From positions 3,912,001 through 3,976,000 of the forward strand of contig NZ_CP019427.1 in NCBI RefSeq assembly GCF_009834545.1: a stretch of 64,000 bases of DNA. The letters run 5' to 3'. The DNA comes from Pseudomonas sp. S04. Lineage in GTDB: Bacteria; Pseudomonadota; Gammaproteobacteria; Pseudomonadales; Pseudomonadaceae. Of this stretch, positions 1-8,880 are shown piece by piece (within the stretch, counting starts at the first letter, position 1; each line of letters begins with the position of its first letter). Made by a program: the position numbers and the translations under genes. Below the pieces are notes generated by a model. The model had not been told where the DNA came from. It made no database searches and was given only the letters and a program-made list of their open reading frames with translations.

Positions 1-2
1 CC

Positions 3-1529
3 CTTGTCGGTGCAATATTGGTTGGTCACACCCGAGGCCACGGTGTTGCACTGCGCGCCATTTTTCGGGCTGCTGCGGCCAAAGGCGGCGTTGCGTCCCA
101 GGCGCTCGTCACCCAGGTCCTCGATGTGCACCACCCCGGCCTCGCCGAACAGGCTCAGGCGCGTGGCACCGAGGATGTTGTCGTAGGCCTGGGTCGCCGA
201 ACCGGTCATCTGCCACACGCCCTTGCGTACCCAGCCGTCGTAGCGGTCGCCATGGGTGTTATCAAACCCGCTCGGCAGGTCGACCCAGGAGCTGCCGCCC
301 GGCCCGGAAATCACCGCAACGTTGATGTCCGGGGCGTTGATCGCCAGCGGCATGTTCGGCCGGTAGCTGATTTCGCCGGCCAGGGAGATGCCCGAATTCG
401 GCTCGACGCCATTGAGGCTGAAACCGTACAGGCGAATGTCCTCGGGGAACGCCGCCGCATAGCTGGGGTTCTGGATGCCGCCGGGGAACGTCCCGGGCTG
501 GGTGACATCCCGCGCGTCGAGGGTGAAGTACGGCAGGCGCGAGTGATAGTTGATGAAGTAGATCGCCGCTTCCGCGTCGTTCAGCGCCGGGATCATGTTG
601 CGCAGGGCAAAGCCGAACTGGCCGTTATCGGACGGCGATTCGTTGCCACGGGAGGTGGCGTAGAGCCCGGCGCTCTGCATTTGCTGATCGGTCTGCACCT
701 GGCTCAGGTACAGCGGTCCGCAGCCCTTCTGGATCGCGTCGCTGCTGGCGAAAAACGTGCCGCAGCCGTCGAGCACGCTGGGCCGCCAGTTGTACTGGTA
801 AAAGCCTTCCAGGTTCAGGGTGTCGGTCAGGCCGAGGCTGAAGGAGAGCATCTCCACCGGCAACTGGCCTTCCTTGATCTCCACCCCGGGACGGTTGAAC
901 GCCGAGACGTCCAGCGGGTTGATCACGTTGATGCCGTTCTGGATCAGCAGCGACTCACCCCAGGACAACACCTGGTTGCCGACCTTGACGTTGAGCGGGC
1001 GGTCAGCGACCACGAAGTCCTTCCACAGATAGGCGTCCAGGGTCTTGAAACCCTTGAACTTGGACAAGTCGTCCCAGCCCGAATCGTCGAACTGCTTGAA
1101 GCGTCCTTCGCCGTTTTCGTAGGCCTCGTCGTACCAGTACTTGAACCGCAGAAAGGCCCCCTGCCCTTGTCCATCAAGGCTGAAATCGGTCAGGCCCTTG
1201 AAGATCTGCGAGATCTGGTCGCCCTTCTCGAAGTTCAGCCGGTTGTCGTCGGCGCTGACGCTGCTGCCATTGGCCTGCACATGCTGTGCCTGGAGGGCAT
1301 TGGCCCGGGTCATCATGCTTTTGTCGGGATTTTGCGTCGACCAACTGCTGCCCAGGGACAGGGTGGTCTTGGTCGACAGGCTCCAGTCTTCGTTGAACTC
1401 GAAGGTGGTCGCCTGGGCAGGCGCGACCATGGCCGCCAGGATGGCCAGGGCTAGCGGTTGCGGTCGGGTGTGGCCAAGCCTTTTGCGTCGTGGCGCGACG
1501 CAGGCGTTGGCCGAGCATGTTTTTATCAT
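3..1529 (-). CDS. DUF1302 family outer-membrane-type protein, C-terminus outside the window
   Basis: Reading the minus strand from the ATG at 1529 gives 509 codons without a stop up to the left edge, so the C-terminus is missing. A signal peptide is visible: basic start, a hydrophobic LALAILAAMVAP stretch and an APAQA cleavage site near residue 40. The mature start TTFEFNEDWSLSTKTTLSLGSSW, followed by GDQISQIFKG, LRFKYWYDEAYE, DAYLWKDF and VGNQVLSWGES, is the pattern I know from DUF1302 proteins, predicted outer-membrane beta-barrels often encoded near lipid or steroid catabolism genes. GGAG lies 8 bases upstream of the start. The gene begins 98 bp after the end of the AraC regulator on the same strand, which is therefore a candidate regulator. 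The family assignment is firm; substrate and function are unknown. Confidence 0.8.
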   Translation of the reverse strand, partial: MIKTCSANACVAPRRKRLGHTRPQPLALAILAAMVAPAQATTFEFNEDWSLSTKTTLSLGSSWSTQNPDKSMMTRANALQAQHVQANGSSVSADDNRLNFEKGDQISQIFKGLTDFSLDGQGQGAFLRFKYWYDEAYENGEGRFKQFDDSGWDDLSKFKGFKTLDAYLWKDFVVADRPLNVKVGNQVLSWGESLLIQNGINVINPLDVSAFNRPGVEIKEGQLPVEMLSFSLGLTDTLNLEGFYQYNWRPSVLDGCGTFFASSDAIQKGCGPLYLSQVQTDQQMQSAGLYATSRGNESPSDNGQFGFALRNMIPALNDAEAAIYFINYHSRLPYFTLDARDVTQPGTFPGGIQNPSYAAAFPEDIRLYGFSLNGVEPNSGISLAGEISYRPNMPLAINAPDINVAVISGPGGSSWVDLPSGFDNTHGDRYDGWVRKGVWQMTGSATQAYDNILGATRLSLFGEAGVVHIEDLGDERLGRNAAFGRSSPKNGAQCNTVASGVTNQYCTDK

Positions 1530-1627
1530 TATTAGGCTCCGGTCAGATGTACTCAGCCCGGTCAAAATGCCCAACAATCCAACAACAGGCGCAAGCGTGG
1601 CGCGACAAAAAATGATCATCCGGCTTT

Positions 1628-2491
1628 TTAGGCCGGGTCAGCGCAACCCTGGAAGTGCCCAAGGCGAAACTGCTTGGGGGTGATACCGAACTGCTTGCGG
1701 AAGGCGCGGATGAAATTGCTCGGCTGGCGATAACCCAGGCGCTCGGCAATCCGCTCGATCGGCTGGTCGCCAGCGGTCAACCAGTGCCGCGCCAACTCCA
1801 GGCTGTCAGTGCGGGTCTCGTTGGGCGCCGCCGCTTGCCAGTGGCGCAGCATGCTCTGGTGCAAAAAGGGATGGGCGCTGAGCACGGGCAGTTCCAGGCT
1901 GAGCCTTGGCAGGATCAGACACGGGTGCTCGGCCACCTCGGTGCTGACCCCCTGCCCATCCAGCCATTCGCCAGCCGCCTGCCCGGGTGCCAGGCGCACG
2001 CGGCTGAACAACTGGGCCGGTGCCAGGCCAACTCGCCGCGAAATGTTGCGCACCAGGCTCAAGGTGGCAGCATCAAGGCCAAAAAAATGCGGCATCTGCC
2101 GGGCCGGGCGCAGGTGCAGACGGGCCTCGTCGGTGCTTTCCTCGAGCTCGGCCAGGACATGGTTGGTGACCCGCGGCAGATAGTCGGTAAAACAGCGCAG
2201 GCTGGCGCGCAAGGTGGCGGCCGAGTCCAGCAGGATGTTCATGCCTTGCAGGCAACTGGTGGCCATGCCATTGACCAGGTCACAGCCGAAGTGGCGCCCA
2301 ACGCCGGCGTTCTCGCATTCACGCCACAACTGTTCCACCAGGTGCGCCGGGATGTGCTGATGCTGGTCGTCGAGCCAGGACAGGCTGATACCGGCACGCT
2401 GCAACAAGACTTGCTCACACAGGCCGACCTGGCGGGCATGACTGAGGATGGTGCGGGTGAAGGCACTGGAGGCGAACGTTTGATCAGGCAT
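1628..2491 (-). CDS. AraC family transcriptional regulator
   Basis: A 287-residue protein with the two-domain layout of AraC regulators of the OruR/ArgR-like type. The N-terminal ~190 residues are a ligand-sensing domain (LLQRAGISLSWLDD at the start, then LVEQLWRECENAGVGRHFG). The C-terminal ~90 residues hold two helix-turn-helix motifs, the second recognisable as IERIAERLGYRQPSNFIRAFRKQFG followed by TPKQFR. The frame stays open to an ATG at 2557, but that start lies in the promoter region of the divergent LysR gene; I prefer 2491, which opens MPDQTFASS. The stop codon sits inside a small hairpin (1620-1636). It lies upstream of the DUF1302 gene on the same strand and probably controls it; this is inferred from position only. 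Confidence 0.85.
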   Translation of the reverse strand: MPDQTFASSAFTRTILSHARQVGLCEQVLLQRAGISLSWLDDQHQHIPAHLVEQLWRECENAGVGRHFGCDLVNGMATSCLQGMNILLDSAATLRASLRCFTDYLPRVTNHVLAELEESTDEARLHLRPARQMPHFFGLDAATLSLVRNISRRVGLAPAQLFSRVRLAPGQAAGEWLDGQGVSTEVAEHPCLILPRLSLELPVLSAHPFLHQSMLRHWQAAAPNETRTDSLELARHWLTAGDQPIERIAERLGYRQPSNFIRAFRKQFGITPKQFRLGHFQGCADPA

Positions 2492-2589
2492 GAGCGAGCG
2501 CTGCAGGCAAAAGAGGGTTGTACTTATGCCAGCCCGTATGCTATCGATCAAATGCATTAAAAGTATCCAACGAATGCAGGAGACGCATA

Positions 2590-3519
2590 GTGGACCTCCG
2601 TCAGCTTCGCCACCTGGTGGCCCTGGCCGATTACCGCAGTTTTGTGCGGGCGGCCGAGGCGATCAACCTCAGCCAACCGGCCTTCAGTCGCAGCATCCAG
2701 ACCCTGGAGCGCGACCTCGATTGTGCGCTGGTGGAGCGCAGCAGCCGCGAGTTTCGCCTGACCGGCCAGGGCCAACTGGTGCTGCAGCATGCCCGACGCC
2801 TGCTGGCGGGCAGCCAGGCGCTGCACAACGAGTTGATGCAATACAACGGCCTGACCGGCGGTGAGCTGCATTTCGGCTGTGGGCCCTACCCGGCGCAATT
2901 GCTGGTGCCCGAAGCCCTGGCCGAATTCATCAGCGCCCACCCGGCCATCCGTACCCGCTTTCACCAGGGTGACTGGGAACAACTGGCAGGCTGGCTCAAG
3001 GAGCAGCAGATCGAATTCCTGGTCGCCGATTCGCGCTATTTCACCGGCGATCCGCAGTACCAGGTGCAGTTACTGCGACCCCGTCGCGGGCGGTTCTTCT
3101 GCCGCGCCGGACACCCCTTGAGCCACGGCCGGCCGCTGGCACTGCGGGCCCTGCTCGACTACCCGGTGGTGGGCACGCGGATCCCGCCGATGATCCGCAA
3201 AATCCTCGCCGACGTGCAGGGCGAAGCCGACTTCGAGACCCGCGTGGAATGTGCCCAGTTCGACGCGATCCGCCGCGTAGTAATGCGCTCCGACGCCGTG
3301 GGCCTCGCCACCATGGAAGCCTTGAGCGAGTTGGTGCTCAAGGGCGAAATCAGCCTGCTGAGCTTCACCGACATCCCCACAGACGACCCGGGACTGCAGC
3401 TGCATTACGGTATCGTCAGCCGCGCCGGACACTCCCTGACCCCGGCGGCCCTGGCCATGGTCGATGCGATTGTGCGGGTGGATCGACGCTTGCTGGAAGT
3501 GGAAGGCGCGATGGTATAA
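2590..3519 (+). CDS. LysR family transcriptional regulator
   Basis: A 309-residue LysR-type regulator. The N-terminal winged helix-turn-helix is clear (DLRQLRHLVALADYRSFVRAAEAINLSQPAFSRSIQTLE), followed by a substrate-binding domain from about residue 90. The start is taken as GTG at 2590 because AGGAGA lies 6 bases upstream (2578-2583). Two in-frame upstream starts at 2518 and beyond have no such site and would overlap the promoter of the divergent AraC gene. The 98-bp region between the two regulators must hold both promoters. No adjacent enzyme gene lies downstream, so the target is not evident. Confidence 0.85.
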   Translation: MDLRQLRHLVALADYRSFVRAAEAINLSQPAFSRSIQTLERDLDCALVERSSREFRLTGQGQLVLQHARRLLAGSQALHNELMQYNGLTGGELHFGCGPYPAQLLVPEALAEFISAHPAIRTRFHQGDWEQLAGWLKEQQIEFLVADSRYFTGDPQYQVQLLRPRRGRFFCRAGHPLSHGRPLALRALLDYPVVGTRIPPMIRKILADVQGEADFETRVECAQFDAIRRVVMRSDAVGLATMEALSELVLKGEISLLSFTDIPTDDPGLQLHYGIVSRAGHSLTPAALAMVDAIVRVDRRLLEVEGAMV

Positions 3520-4058
3520 CCCACCCGGCCGACAAGCAGATCGCCGTGCGGCGACTTTTGATCTTGATCCCCCTGCACCGTCGGCAGGATTGAAAGGCGG
3601 CGAGGACTACGTCCTCGAACGCAGCCTCGCGGGCTCGGCAGCTGCTACGGGGGTTGGGGTATTGTCGAGAAATGCGGTGTGGCGCAGATCGCCATCGCGG
3701 GCAAGCCCGCTCCCACAAGGGAACGCGACACCAGGGCAAACAGGTCGGCCGGTAGGCCGCCTCGCCCGCTCTTACCACTCAGGCCGACTGCCAGGTCGCC
3801 GTGCTCTTGCTTTTGATCTTGATCCACCCGCCCCTTCGGCAGGCTGAGCGAAGGTGCAGCGAAGCAAACCGTAGGCGATGCCCCCTGATGGGCACAGTAG
3901 CGAAGGGACCCCGAGCCTTAGCGAGGGGCCGAACGCTGGGGCAAGACTTTTTGGGTACTTTTGTGTCGTCTGACAAAAGTGCCTCGCCGTAAGGGCGAAA
4001 CCCTAAGCCGCCGTTACCGCAGCAACGGATATGTACCCACCCTCCCCCCCAAAAAAAA
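3520..4058. repeat. Gene-free stretch with a REP hairpin and a dispersed repeat
   Basis: No credible gene lies here. A Pseudomonas REP core (cgcgggcaagcccgctccca) sits at about 3689-3722. From about 3787 to 4039 there is a longer dispersed repeat, whose last ~55 bp (3985-4039, GCCGTAAGGGCG...GGATATGTACCCA) recur nearly unchanged at 36602-36655. The end motif GCCGTTACCGC...GGATATGTAC at 4010-4036 recurs at 34577-34603 (inverted) and 36413-36439. Short open frames across the stretch have no ribosome sites and no family resemblance. Confidence 0.75.
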
Positions 4059-4694
4059 TCACCGCAACCGCAGCGGATCAACCAACCCCGCCGCAATCGC
4101 CATCCCCACCAAATCCGGCAAAGTCTGCGCCAACATCCGCTTCATCACCCGCGAACGATACAAGTCGACAGTCTTGGCACTGACCCCCAATTGCTCGGCA
4201 ATCTCCCGAGTGGTGTAACCCTGTACCAACGGCAACAACACATCGCGCTCCCGTGGGGTCAACGTCTGCAGGCGCGCCTGCAAGGCCTGGTGCCCCTGGT
4301 TGCCGGAGCGGCCCGCGGCGCCATTGCTCAGCGCCTGTTGCACACTGTCCAGCAGCAACTGCTCGTTGTAGGGCTTTTCGATGAAGTCATGGGCCCCGGC
4401 CTTGAAGGCGCGCACCACAATCGGCACATCGGCGTGGCCGCTGACAAAAATGATCGGCAGGTTCAGCTCGCGCTGGCGCATTTCCTCCTGCACGTTCAAG
4501 CCACCCATGCCGGGCATGCGCACATCAAGCAAGACGCAGGCATCGAGGCTGGCATCGCAGGCATTGAGAAACTCGACCCCACTGGTAAACGGCAAGGCCT
4601 TGAGCCCCACCGATTCGAGCAGCCAGACCGTTGAGTCGAGCATGCCCTGGTCATCGTCGACCACATACACCACGTGTTCTGTCGCACCCGCCAT
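4059..4694 (-). CDS. FixJ-like LuxR-type response regulator
   Basis: A 211-residue two-domain response regulator. The receiver domain (residues 1-125) has the acidic pair in VVDDD, the phosphoacceptor Asp in LLDVRMPGMGG, the conserved Thr/Ser position in FVSGH and the Lys in IEKPY. The C-terminal GerE/LuxR helix-turn-helix (about 145-205) reads TPRERDVLLPLVQGYTTREIAEQLGVSAKTVDLYRSRV, typical of the FixJ/NarL group. AGGA lies about 8 bases before the ATG. The gene follows the histidine kinase with a 4-base gap, so the two form a cognate pair made from one transcript. Facing it is an acyl-CoA synthetase operon, the likely target. FixJ family membership is firm; the signal is not known. Confidence 0.9.
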   Translation of the reverse strand: MAGATEHVVYVVDDDQGMLDSTVWLLESVGLKALPFTSGVEFLNACDASLDACVLLDVRMPGMGGLNVQEEMRQRELNLPIIFVSGHADVPIVVRAFKAGAHDFIEKPYNEQLLLDSVQQALSNGAAGRSGNQGHQALQARLQTLTPRERDVLLPLVQGYTTREIAEQLGVSAKTVDLYRSRVMKRMLAQTLPDLVGMAIAAGLVDPLRLR

Positions 4695-4698
4695 TACG

Positions 4699-6975
4699 TT
4701 ATTCCTGAGGTTGTCTGGTTGGGCCGGCCAGCGGCAAGCGGCAGCTCATCAGCAAGCCGACGGCCTGGCGCCGAGCCTCAAGCTCGCCACCAAAACCTTC
4801 GATGATGCTGCGACTCATGGACAGGCCGAGGCCCAGCCCGTCGGCCTTGCTGGTGTAGAACGGAGTGAACATCTGCGCCAGTTGCGACTCGCTGACACCC
4901 GGCCCCTGGTCATGCACCGTGATCTCGACGTTGCCCGCGCTACCCTGCTGCGCCGCCATCAGGATCAGCGAAGGCTGGCTGGGATGGCGCTCGCGGTTGG
5001 CATCGATGGCATTGCGCAACAGATTGAGCAACACCTGTTCGAGCAACACCCGGTCGGCATACACGGGCGGCAGATTATCCGGCAGGCGATCCTCGATTGT
5101 CACTTGCCAATTGCTCGCTTCCCAGGCGCACAAACGCACGGCGCCACGGGCCACCTCGGCAAAATCCAGGGCCTGCATGCGCCGCTGACCCTTGCGCAGG
5201 AATGCCCGCAGGCGGCTGATCACCTGCGAGGCGTGGGTGGCGTGATGGGTGATGCGTTGCAGGCCCTGGGCGACTTTTTCCGCGGCCTGCGGATTGCTCT
5301 CCAGGCTCTGCAAATAGCGCTGGCTGGCATTGGCATAATTGACCACCGCCGCCAGCGGTTGATTGATCTCGTGGGCAATCCCGGAGGCCAGTTCGCCCAG
5401 CGTCACCACCCGCGCAGTGTGCGCCAGTTCGTCCTGATGGCGACGCTGCTGGGCTTCGCGCAATTCCCGTTCGGTCATGTCCCGCGCCACCAGCGAGTAG
5501 TAACGCTCGCCCCCGGCCGAACGGTGGGCCAGCAGCACCAGCGACACTGGCACCGAACTGGCGCCAGCCAAGGGTTGCAGGCGCGCGTCGCCGCTCCACA
5601 CGCCATCGCGCTCAGCGCTGCTCCAGCCGTCACGCTGCAATCGCGCCAGGTCGTCACTGGCAAACAGCGCGGCCAGCTCCGGCAACGGTTGTCCTTCGGC
5701 GATCCTGAGCAGGCGCCGGGCCGCCGGATTGAGGTAGGTCACCTGGCCCTGCGGGTCGATGAACAACACCGGATCGGTATTGACCTCGACCACCTCGGCC
5801 AGGCGCCGCTTGTTCTCCTCGGCCTGCACCCGGGCGGTGATGTCCCGGGACACGCTGACCACCTCGACCACCGCCCCGGTGTAGGTTTCACGGATCGCCC
5901 GGCTCGCGGTTTCGAACCACAGGTAATGGCCGTCACAGTGGCGGATGCGGTAAGTCATGGTGTGATAACCGTCTTGCTCCAGCGCATCCCGCGCCCGCTG
6001 CACCAGGCTGTGCAGGTCATGTTCATGGAACAGGCTGCGGGCCAGACGCCCACGCAATTGCTCCGGCCAGTAGCCCAGCAGGGTCCAGGACGCCGGCGAG
6101 GCGTCGAGAAAGCGCCCGTCCGGGGTGTGCCGGGATATCAGGTCGGTGGTGTTCTCGATGATCAAGCGATAAAGCCGACGGGCCGTGGCCGCTTCGCGTG
6201 CGGCCAGCACCTGGGTGGTGGCGTCGCGACAACGGGCGAGCACCCGCTCATCCTGTGGGTCGGGGATAAAAGTCCAGATCAGGATCTGTGCCTGGCACTG
6301 GGCCTCGACCCCGTCGATGGCGCGTTGCTGCTCAAGGCAAGCGCGCACCAGTTCGCGATGATTGACTGGCAACAAACCCGGCACCTCAGCCAGCGGCTTG
6401 TCCCCGAGCAAGGCCAACAGCGCGGCGTTGCATTCCAGCGTCCGGCCCTGGGCATCGAGCAGCAGGCTCGGTTGCGGATCGTGACCCAACAGCGGTGACG
6501 CGCGCAGCGTGCCATTGGCGCTGTGCAGCAGGGTCGTCAACAGGTCATGGACCCAGCCCAGCCAATCGAGGCTGACACCCTCGCACACTTCAATCAGCAA
6601 CAGCCCCGGCTGCCCGGCCTGCAAAGCCAGCTCGAACACCTGACCATGGCGAATGGCGGCCCGGCGCAGGCGTCCGGCCAGCCAGCAATCGAGCTGGCGC
6701 ACCTGGGCCAGGTCCAGGCGCCCCACTTGCTGCAGTTGATCGAGCAATCGCTGATCGCTGGCCAGCGCCGGATCGCCCTGCCCCGGCGGAAAATGCCGGG
6801 CAGCACCGGCATGGCTATAAAGGCGCGCCTGCGGTTGCCAGCGCAAATAAAACGCCCGGCGCACTTCGGGGCAGTCCTGCAATGCACGGCACAAGGCGTC
6901 GGCCCGCGTTGCCAGGGGCACGCCTTCGCGCTGCAGGCGCAACCAGCTGTGCAATCGAACGGGAACGTGGGTCAT
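4699..6975 (-). CDS. Multi-PAS soluble sensor histidine kinase (FixL-like)
   Basis: A 758-residue histidine kinase without evident membrane segments, hence probably cytoplasmic. After a ~150-residue N-terminal region of unclear fold come three PAS-like domains: about 155-260, about 270-390 (LIIENTTDLISRHTPDGRFLDASPA ... RDITARVQAEE) and about 395-505 (VNTDPVLFIDPQGQVTYLNPAA). The HisKA motif GELASGIAHEINQPLAAV carries the phosphoacceptor His. The ATPase domain shows the N box NLLRNAIDA, G1 DQGPGVS and G2 GLGLGLSMS. This kinase architecture is that of FixL-type proteins. I see no proof of a heme-binding PAS, so oxygen sensing cannot be claimed. It sits upstream of and nearly touching the FixJ-like gene, and is divergent from the acyl-CoA synthetase operon. 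Confidence 0.88.
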   Translation of the reverse strand: MTHVPVRLHSWLRLQREGVPLATRADALCRALQDCPEVRRAFYLRWQPQARLYSHAGAARHFPPGQGDPALASDQRLLDQLQQVGRLDLAQVRQLDCWLAGRLRRAAIRHGQVFELALQAGQPGLLLIEVCEGVSLDWLGWVHDLLTTLLHSANGTLRASPLLGHDPQPSLLLDAQGRTLECNAALLALLGDKPLAEVPGLLPVNHRELVRACLEQQRAIDGVEAQCQAQILIWTFIPDPQDERVLARCRDATTQVLAAREAATARRLYRLIIENTTDLISRHTPDGRFLDASPASWTLLGYWPEQLRGRLARSLFHEHDLHSLVQRARDALEQDGYHTMTYRIRHCDGHYLWFETASRAIRETYTGAVVEVVSVSRDITARVQAEENKRRLAEVVEVNTDPVLFIDPQGQVTYLNPAARRLLRIAEGQPLPELAALFASDDLARLQRDGWSSAERDGVWSGDARLQPLAGASSVPVSLVLLAHRSAGGERYYSLVARDMTERELREAQQRRHQDELAHTARVVTLGELASGIAHEINQPLAAVVNYANASQRYLQSLESNPQAAEKVAQGLQRITHHATHASQVISRLRAFLRKGQRRMQALDFAEVARGAVRLCAWEASNWQVTIEDRLPDNLPPVYADRVLLEQVLLNLLRNAIDANRERHPSQPSLILMAAQQGSAGNVEITVHDQGPGVSESQLAQMFTPFYTSKADGLGLGLSMSRSIIEGFGGELEARRQAVGLLMSCRLPLAGPTRQPQE

Positions 6976-7036
6976 TGCAGGTCTACTTCATCCGGGGCAC
7001 CCAGCATATACCGGCCATGGCTTTGGATGAAACAAA

Positions 7037-7054
7037 TATAGTATATATACTATA
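7037..7054. promoter_or_regulatory. Perfect 18-bp palindrome in a divergent promoter region
   Basis: TATAGTATATATACTATA reads the same on both strands and lies in an AT-rich stretch (about 7030-7100) midway between the histidine kinase start at 6975 and the acyl-CoA synthetase start at 7182. Its place in a 206-bp divergent intergenic region suggests an operator or overlapping promoters. The FixJ-like protein is the nearest candidate binder, but that is inference. Confidence 0.5.
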
Positions 7055-7181
7055 GTGCTTAGGTTTAACTTCCATATATATCGATGAATGTTATATAAAG
7101 TCTACCGGACCCAAGAGACGATCCCGGCCACCGCGCCCAGGGTCGTCCGTAGAGCTAACAATCAGCCACCGAGAATCCGTC

Positions 7182-8804
7182 ATGTCGATTTATGAACAAG
7201 GGCTCAGCCCTGTCCCGGTCAATCACATCGCCTTGTCGCCCCTGAGTTTCATCGAGCGCACTGCCAGCATCTACCCCCACTACCCCGCTGTGATCCACGG
7301 CTCGCTGCGCCGTACCTGGAAGCAGACCTACGATCGTTGCCGCTGCCTGGCTTCGGCTCTGGCCGGGCGCGGAATAGGCCAGGGCGATACGGTGGCGGTG
7401 ATGCTGCCGAACATTCCCGAGATGCTCGAAGTGCATTTCGGCGTGCCGATGATTGGCGCCGTGCTCAACCCGCTCAACGTGCGCCTGGATGCCGAAGCCA
7501 TCGCCTTCATGCTCCAGCATGGCGAAGCCCGTGTACTGATCACCGACCGTGAATTCCACGGGGTGATCCACGCGGCGCTGGGCATGCTCGATCATCCGCC
7601 GCTGGTGATCGATGTCAACGATCCGGAGTACGGCGAAGGCGAGGCTGTCAGCGAGCTGGACTATGAAGCGCTGCTGGCCGAAGGCGACCCGGACTTTGCC
7701 TGGCAGTGGCCGGCGGACGAATGGCAGGCCATTTCGCTGAACTACACCTCCGGCACCACCGGCAATCCCAAGGGCGTGGTGTACCACCATCGAGGGGCTT
7801 ACCTGAACTCCCTGGGCAACCAGATGACCTGGTCCATCGGCAACCACCCGGTGTACCTCTGGACCCTGCCGATGTTCCATTGCAACGGTTGGTGCTATCC
7901 CTGGACCATCACCGCGCTGGCCGGCGTGCACGTGTTCCTGCGCCGGGTCGATCCGCAGCGCATCCTCAACCTGATCCGCGAGCACCAGGTCACGCACCTG
8001 TGCGGCGCGCCCATCGTGCTCAACGCGCTGGTCAACATGCCCGAGTCGGCGAAGGCGGCCATCGATCACCCGGTCAACGCCATGGTCGCGGGTGCCGCAC
8101 CGCCGGCCAAGGTGATTGGCGCCGTGGAAGAAATGGGCATCAAGGTCACCCATGTCTATGGCCTGACCGAAACCTATGGCCCGGTGACGCTGTGCGCCTG
8201 GCACGCCGAATGGGACGAACTGGCCCTGGATGAACGGGCCCAGATCAAGTCCCGCCAGGGGGTGCGTTACCCGACGCTGGAGGGCGTGATGGTCGGCGAC
8301 TCGCGGACCCTGGCGCCCACCCCGCGCGACGGCCAGACCATCGGCGAAGTCTTCATGCGCGGCAACACGGTGATGAAGGGCTACCTGAAGAACCCTACCG
8401 CCACCGCCGAGGCGTTCGCGGGCGGCTGGTTCCACACTGGCGACCTGGCGGTGTGTCATCCGGACGGCTACATCGAGATCAAGGACCGGCTCAAGGACAT
8501 CATCATTTCCGGCGGCGAGAACATTTCCACCATCGAACTCGAAGGTGTGTTGTATCGCCACCCCGGCGTGCTGGAAGCGGCGGTGGTCGCCCGTCCCGAT
8601 GAGAAGTGGGGAGAAACCCCCTGCGCCTTTATCACCCTGAAGGCCGATCACCAGGACGTCAGCGAGGCCGACATCATCGCTTTCTGCCGCGACCACCTGG
8701 CCGGTTTCAAGGTGCCGCGCAGCGTGGTCTTCACCCTGCTGCCGAAGACCTCCACCGGCAAGATCCAGAAGTACCTCCTGCGCGAGCGGGCCCAGGCCCT
8801 GTAA
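7182..8804 (+). CDS. Acyl-CoA synthetase (AMP-forming), medium-chain/DmdB-like
   Basis: A 540-residue member of the ANL adenylate-forming superfamily, at the family's usual length. The signature P-loop TSGTTGNPKGVVYHHRG lies near residue 190. The adenylate-binding YGLTETYGP motif is near 330. The hinge GWFHTGDLAVCHPDGYIEIKDRLKDII is near 420, and SGGENIS follows. The C-terminal lysine motif PKTSTGKIQKY marks the active site for adenylation. It would activate a carboxylic acid to its CoA thioester via an acyl-AMP. The protein resembles the acyl-CoA ligases annotated as fatty-acyl or 3-methylmercaptopropionyl-CoA ligases (DmdB-like); sequence reading alone does not give the substrate. It is followed after 76 bp by a DmdC-like acyl-CoA dehydrogenase, giving activation plus first oxidation in one operon. 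Confidence 0.88.
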   Translation: MSIYEQGLSPVPVNHIALSPLSFIERTASIYPHYPAVIHGSLRRTWKQTYDRCRCLASALAGRGIGQGDTVAVMLPNIPEMLEVHFGVPMIGAVLNPLNVRLDAEAIAFMLQHGEARVLITDREFHGVIHAALGMLDHPPLVIDVNDPEYGEGEAVSELDYEALLAEGDPDFAWQWPADEWQAISLNYTSGTTGNPKGVVYHHRGAYLNSLGNQMTWSIGNHPVYLWTLPMFHCNGWCYPWTITALAGVHVFLRRVDPQRILNLIREHQVTHLCGAPIVLNALVNMPESAKAAIDHPVNAMVAGAAPPAKVIGAVEEMGIKVTHVYGLTETYGPVTLCAWHAEWDELALDERAQIKSRQGVRYPTLEGVMVGDSRTLAPTPRDGQTIGEVFMRGNTVMKGYLKNPTATAEAFAGGWFHTGDLAVCHPDGYIEIKDRLKDIIISGGENISTIELEGVLYRHPGVLEAAVVARPDEKWGETPCAFITLKADHQDVSEADIIAFCRDHLAGFKVPRSVVFTLLPKTSTGKIQKYLLRERAQAL

Positions 8805-8880
8805 ACCAGGCGTGTGGTCCAACCGTCCGGCGGCGGGGTGTAGACCTCGCCGTGCCCACAGTCCCATTGAGGTTCACGTA

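Noticed and set aside
18..1454. 478-codon open frame on the plus strand
   Set aside because: It is the antisense of the DUF1302 gene; the minus-strand frame has a signal peptide and family motifs, and the plus frame has none.
4381..6498. 705-codon open frame on the plus strand
   Set aside because: Antisense of the histidine kinase gene; high-GC codon bias opens the opposite frame. No family features.
7155..8867. 570-codon open frame on the minus strand
   Set aside because: Antisense of the acyl-CoA synthetase gene; composition is typical of a shadow frame.
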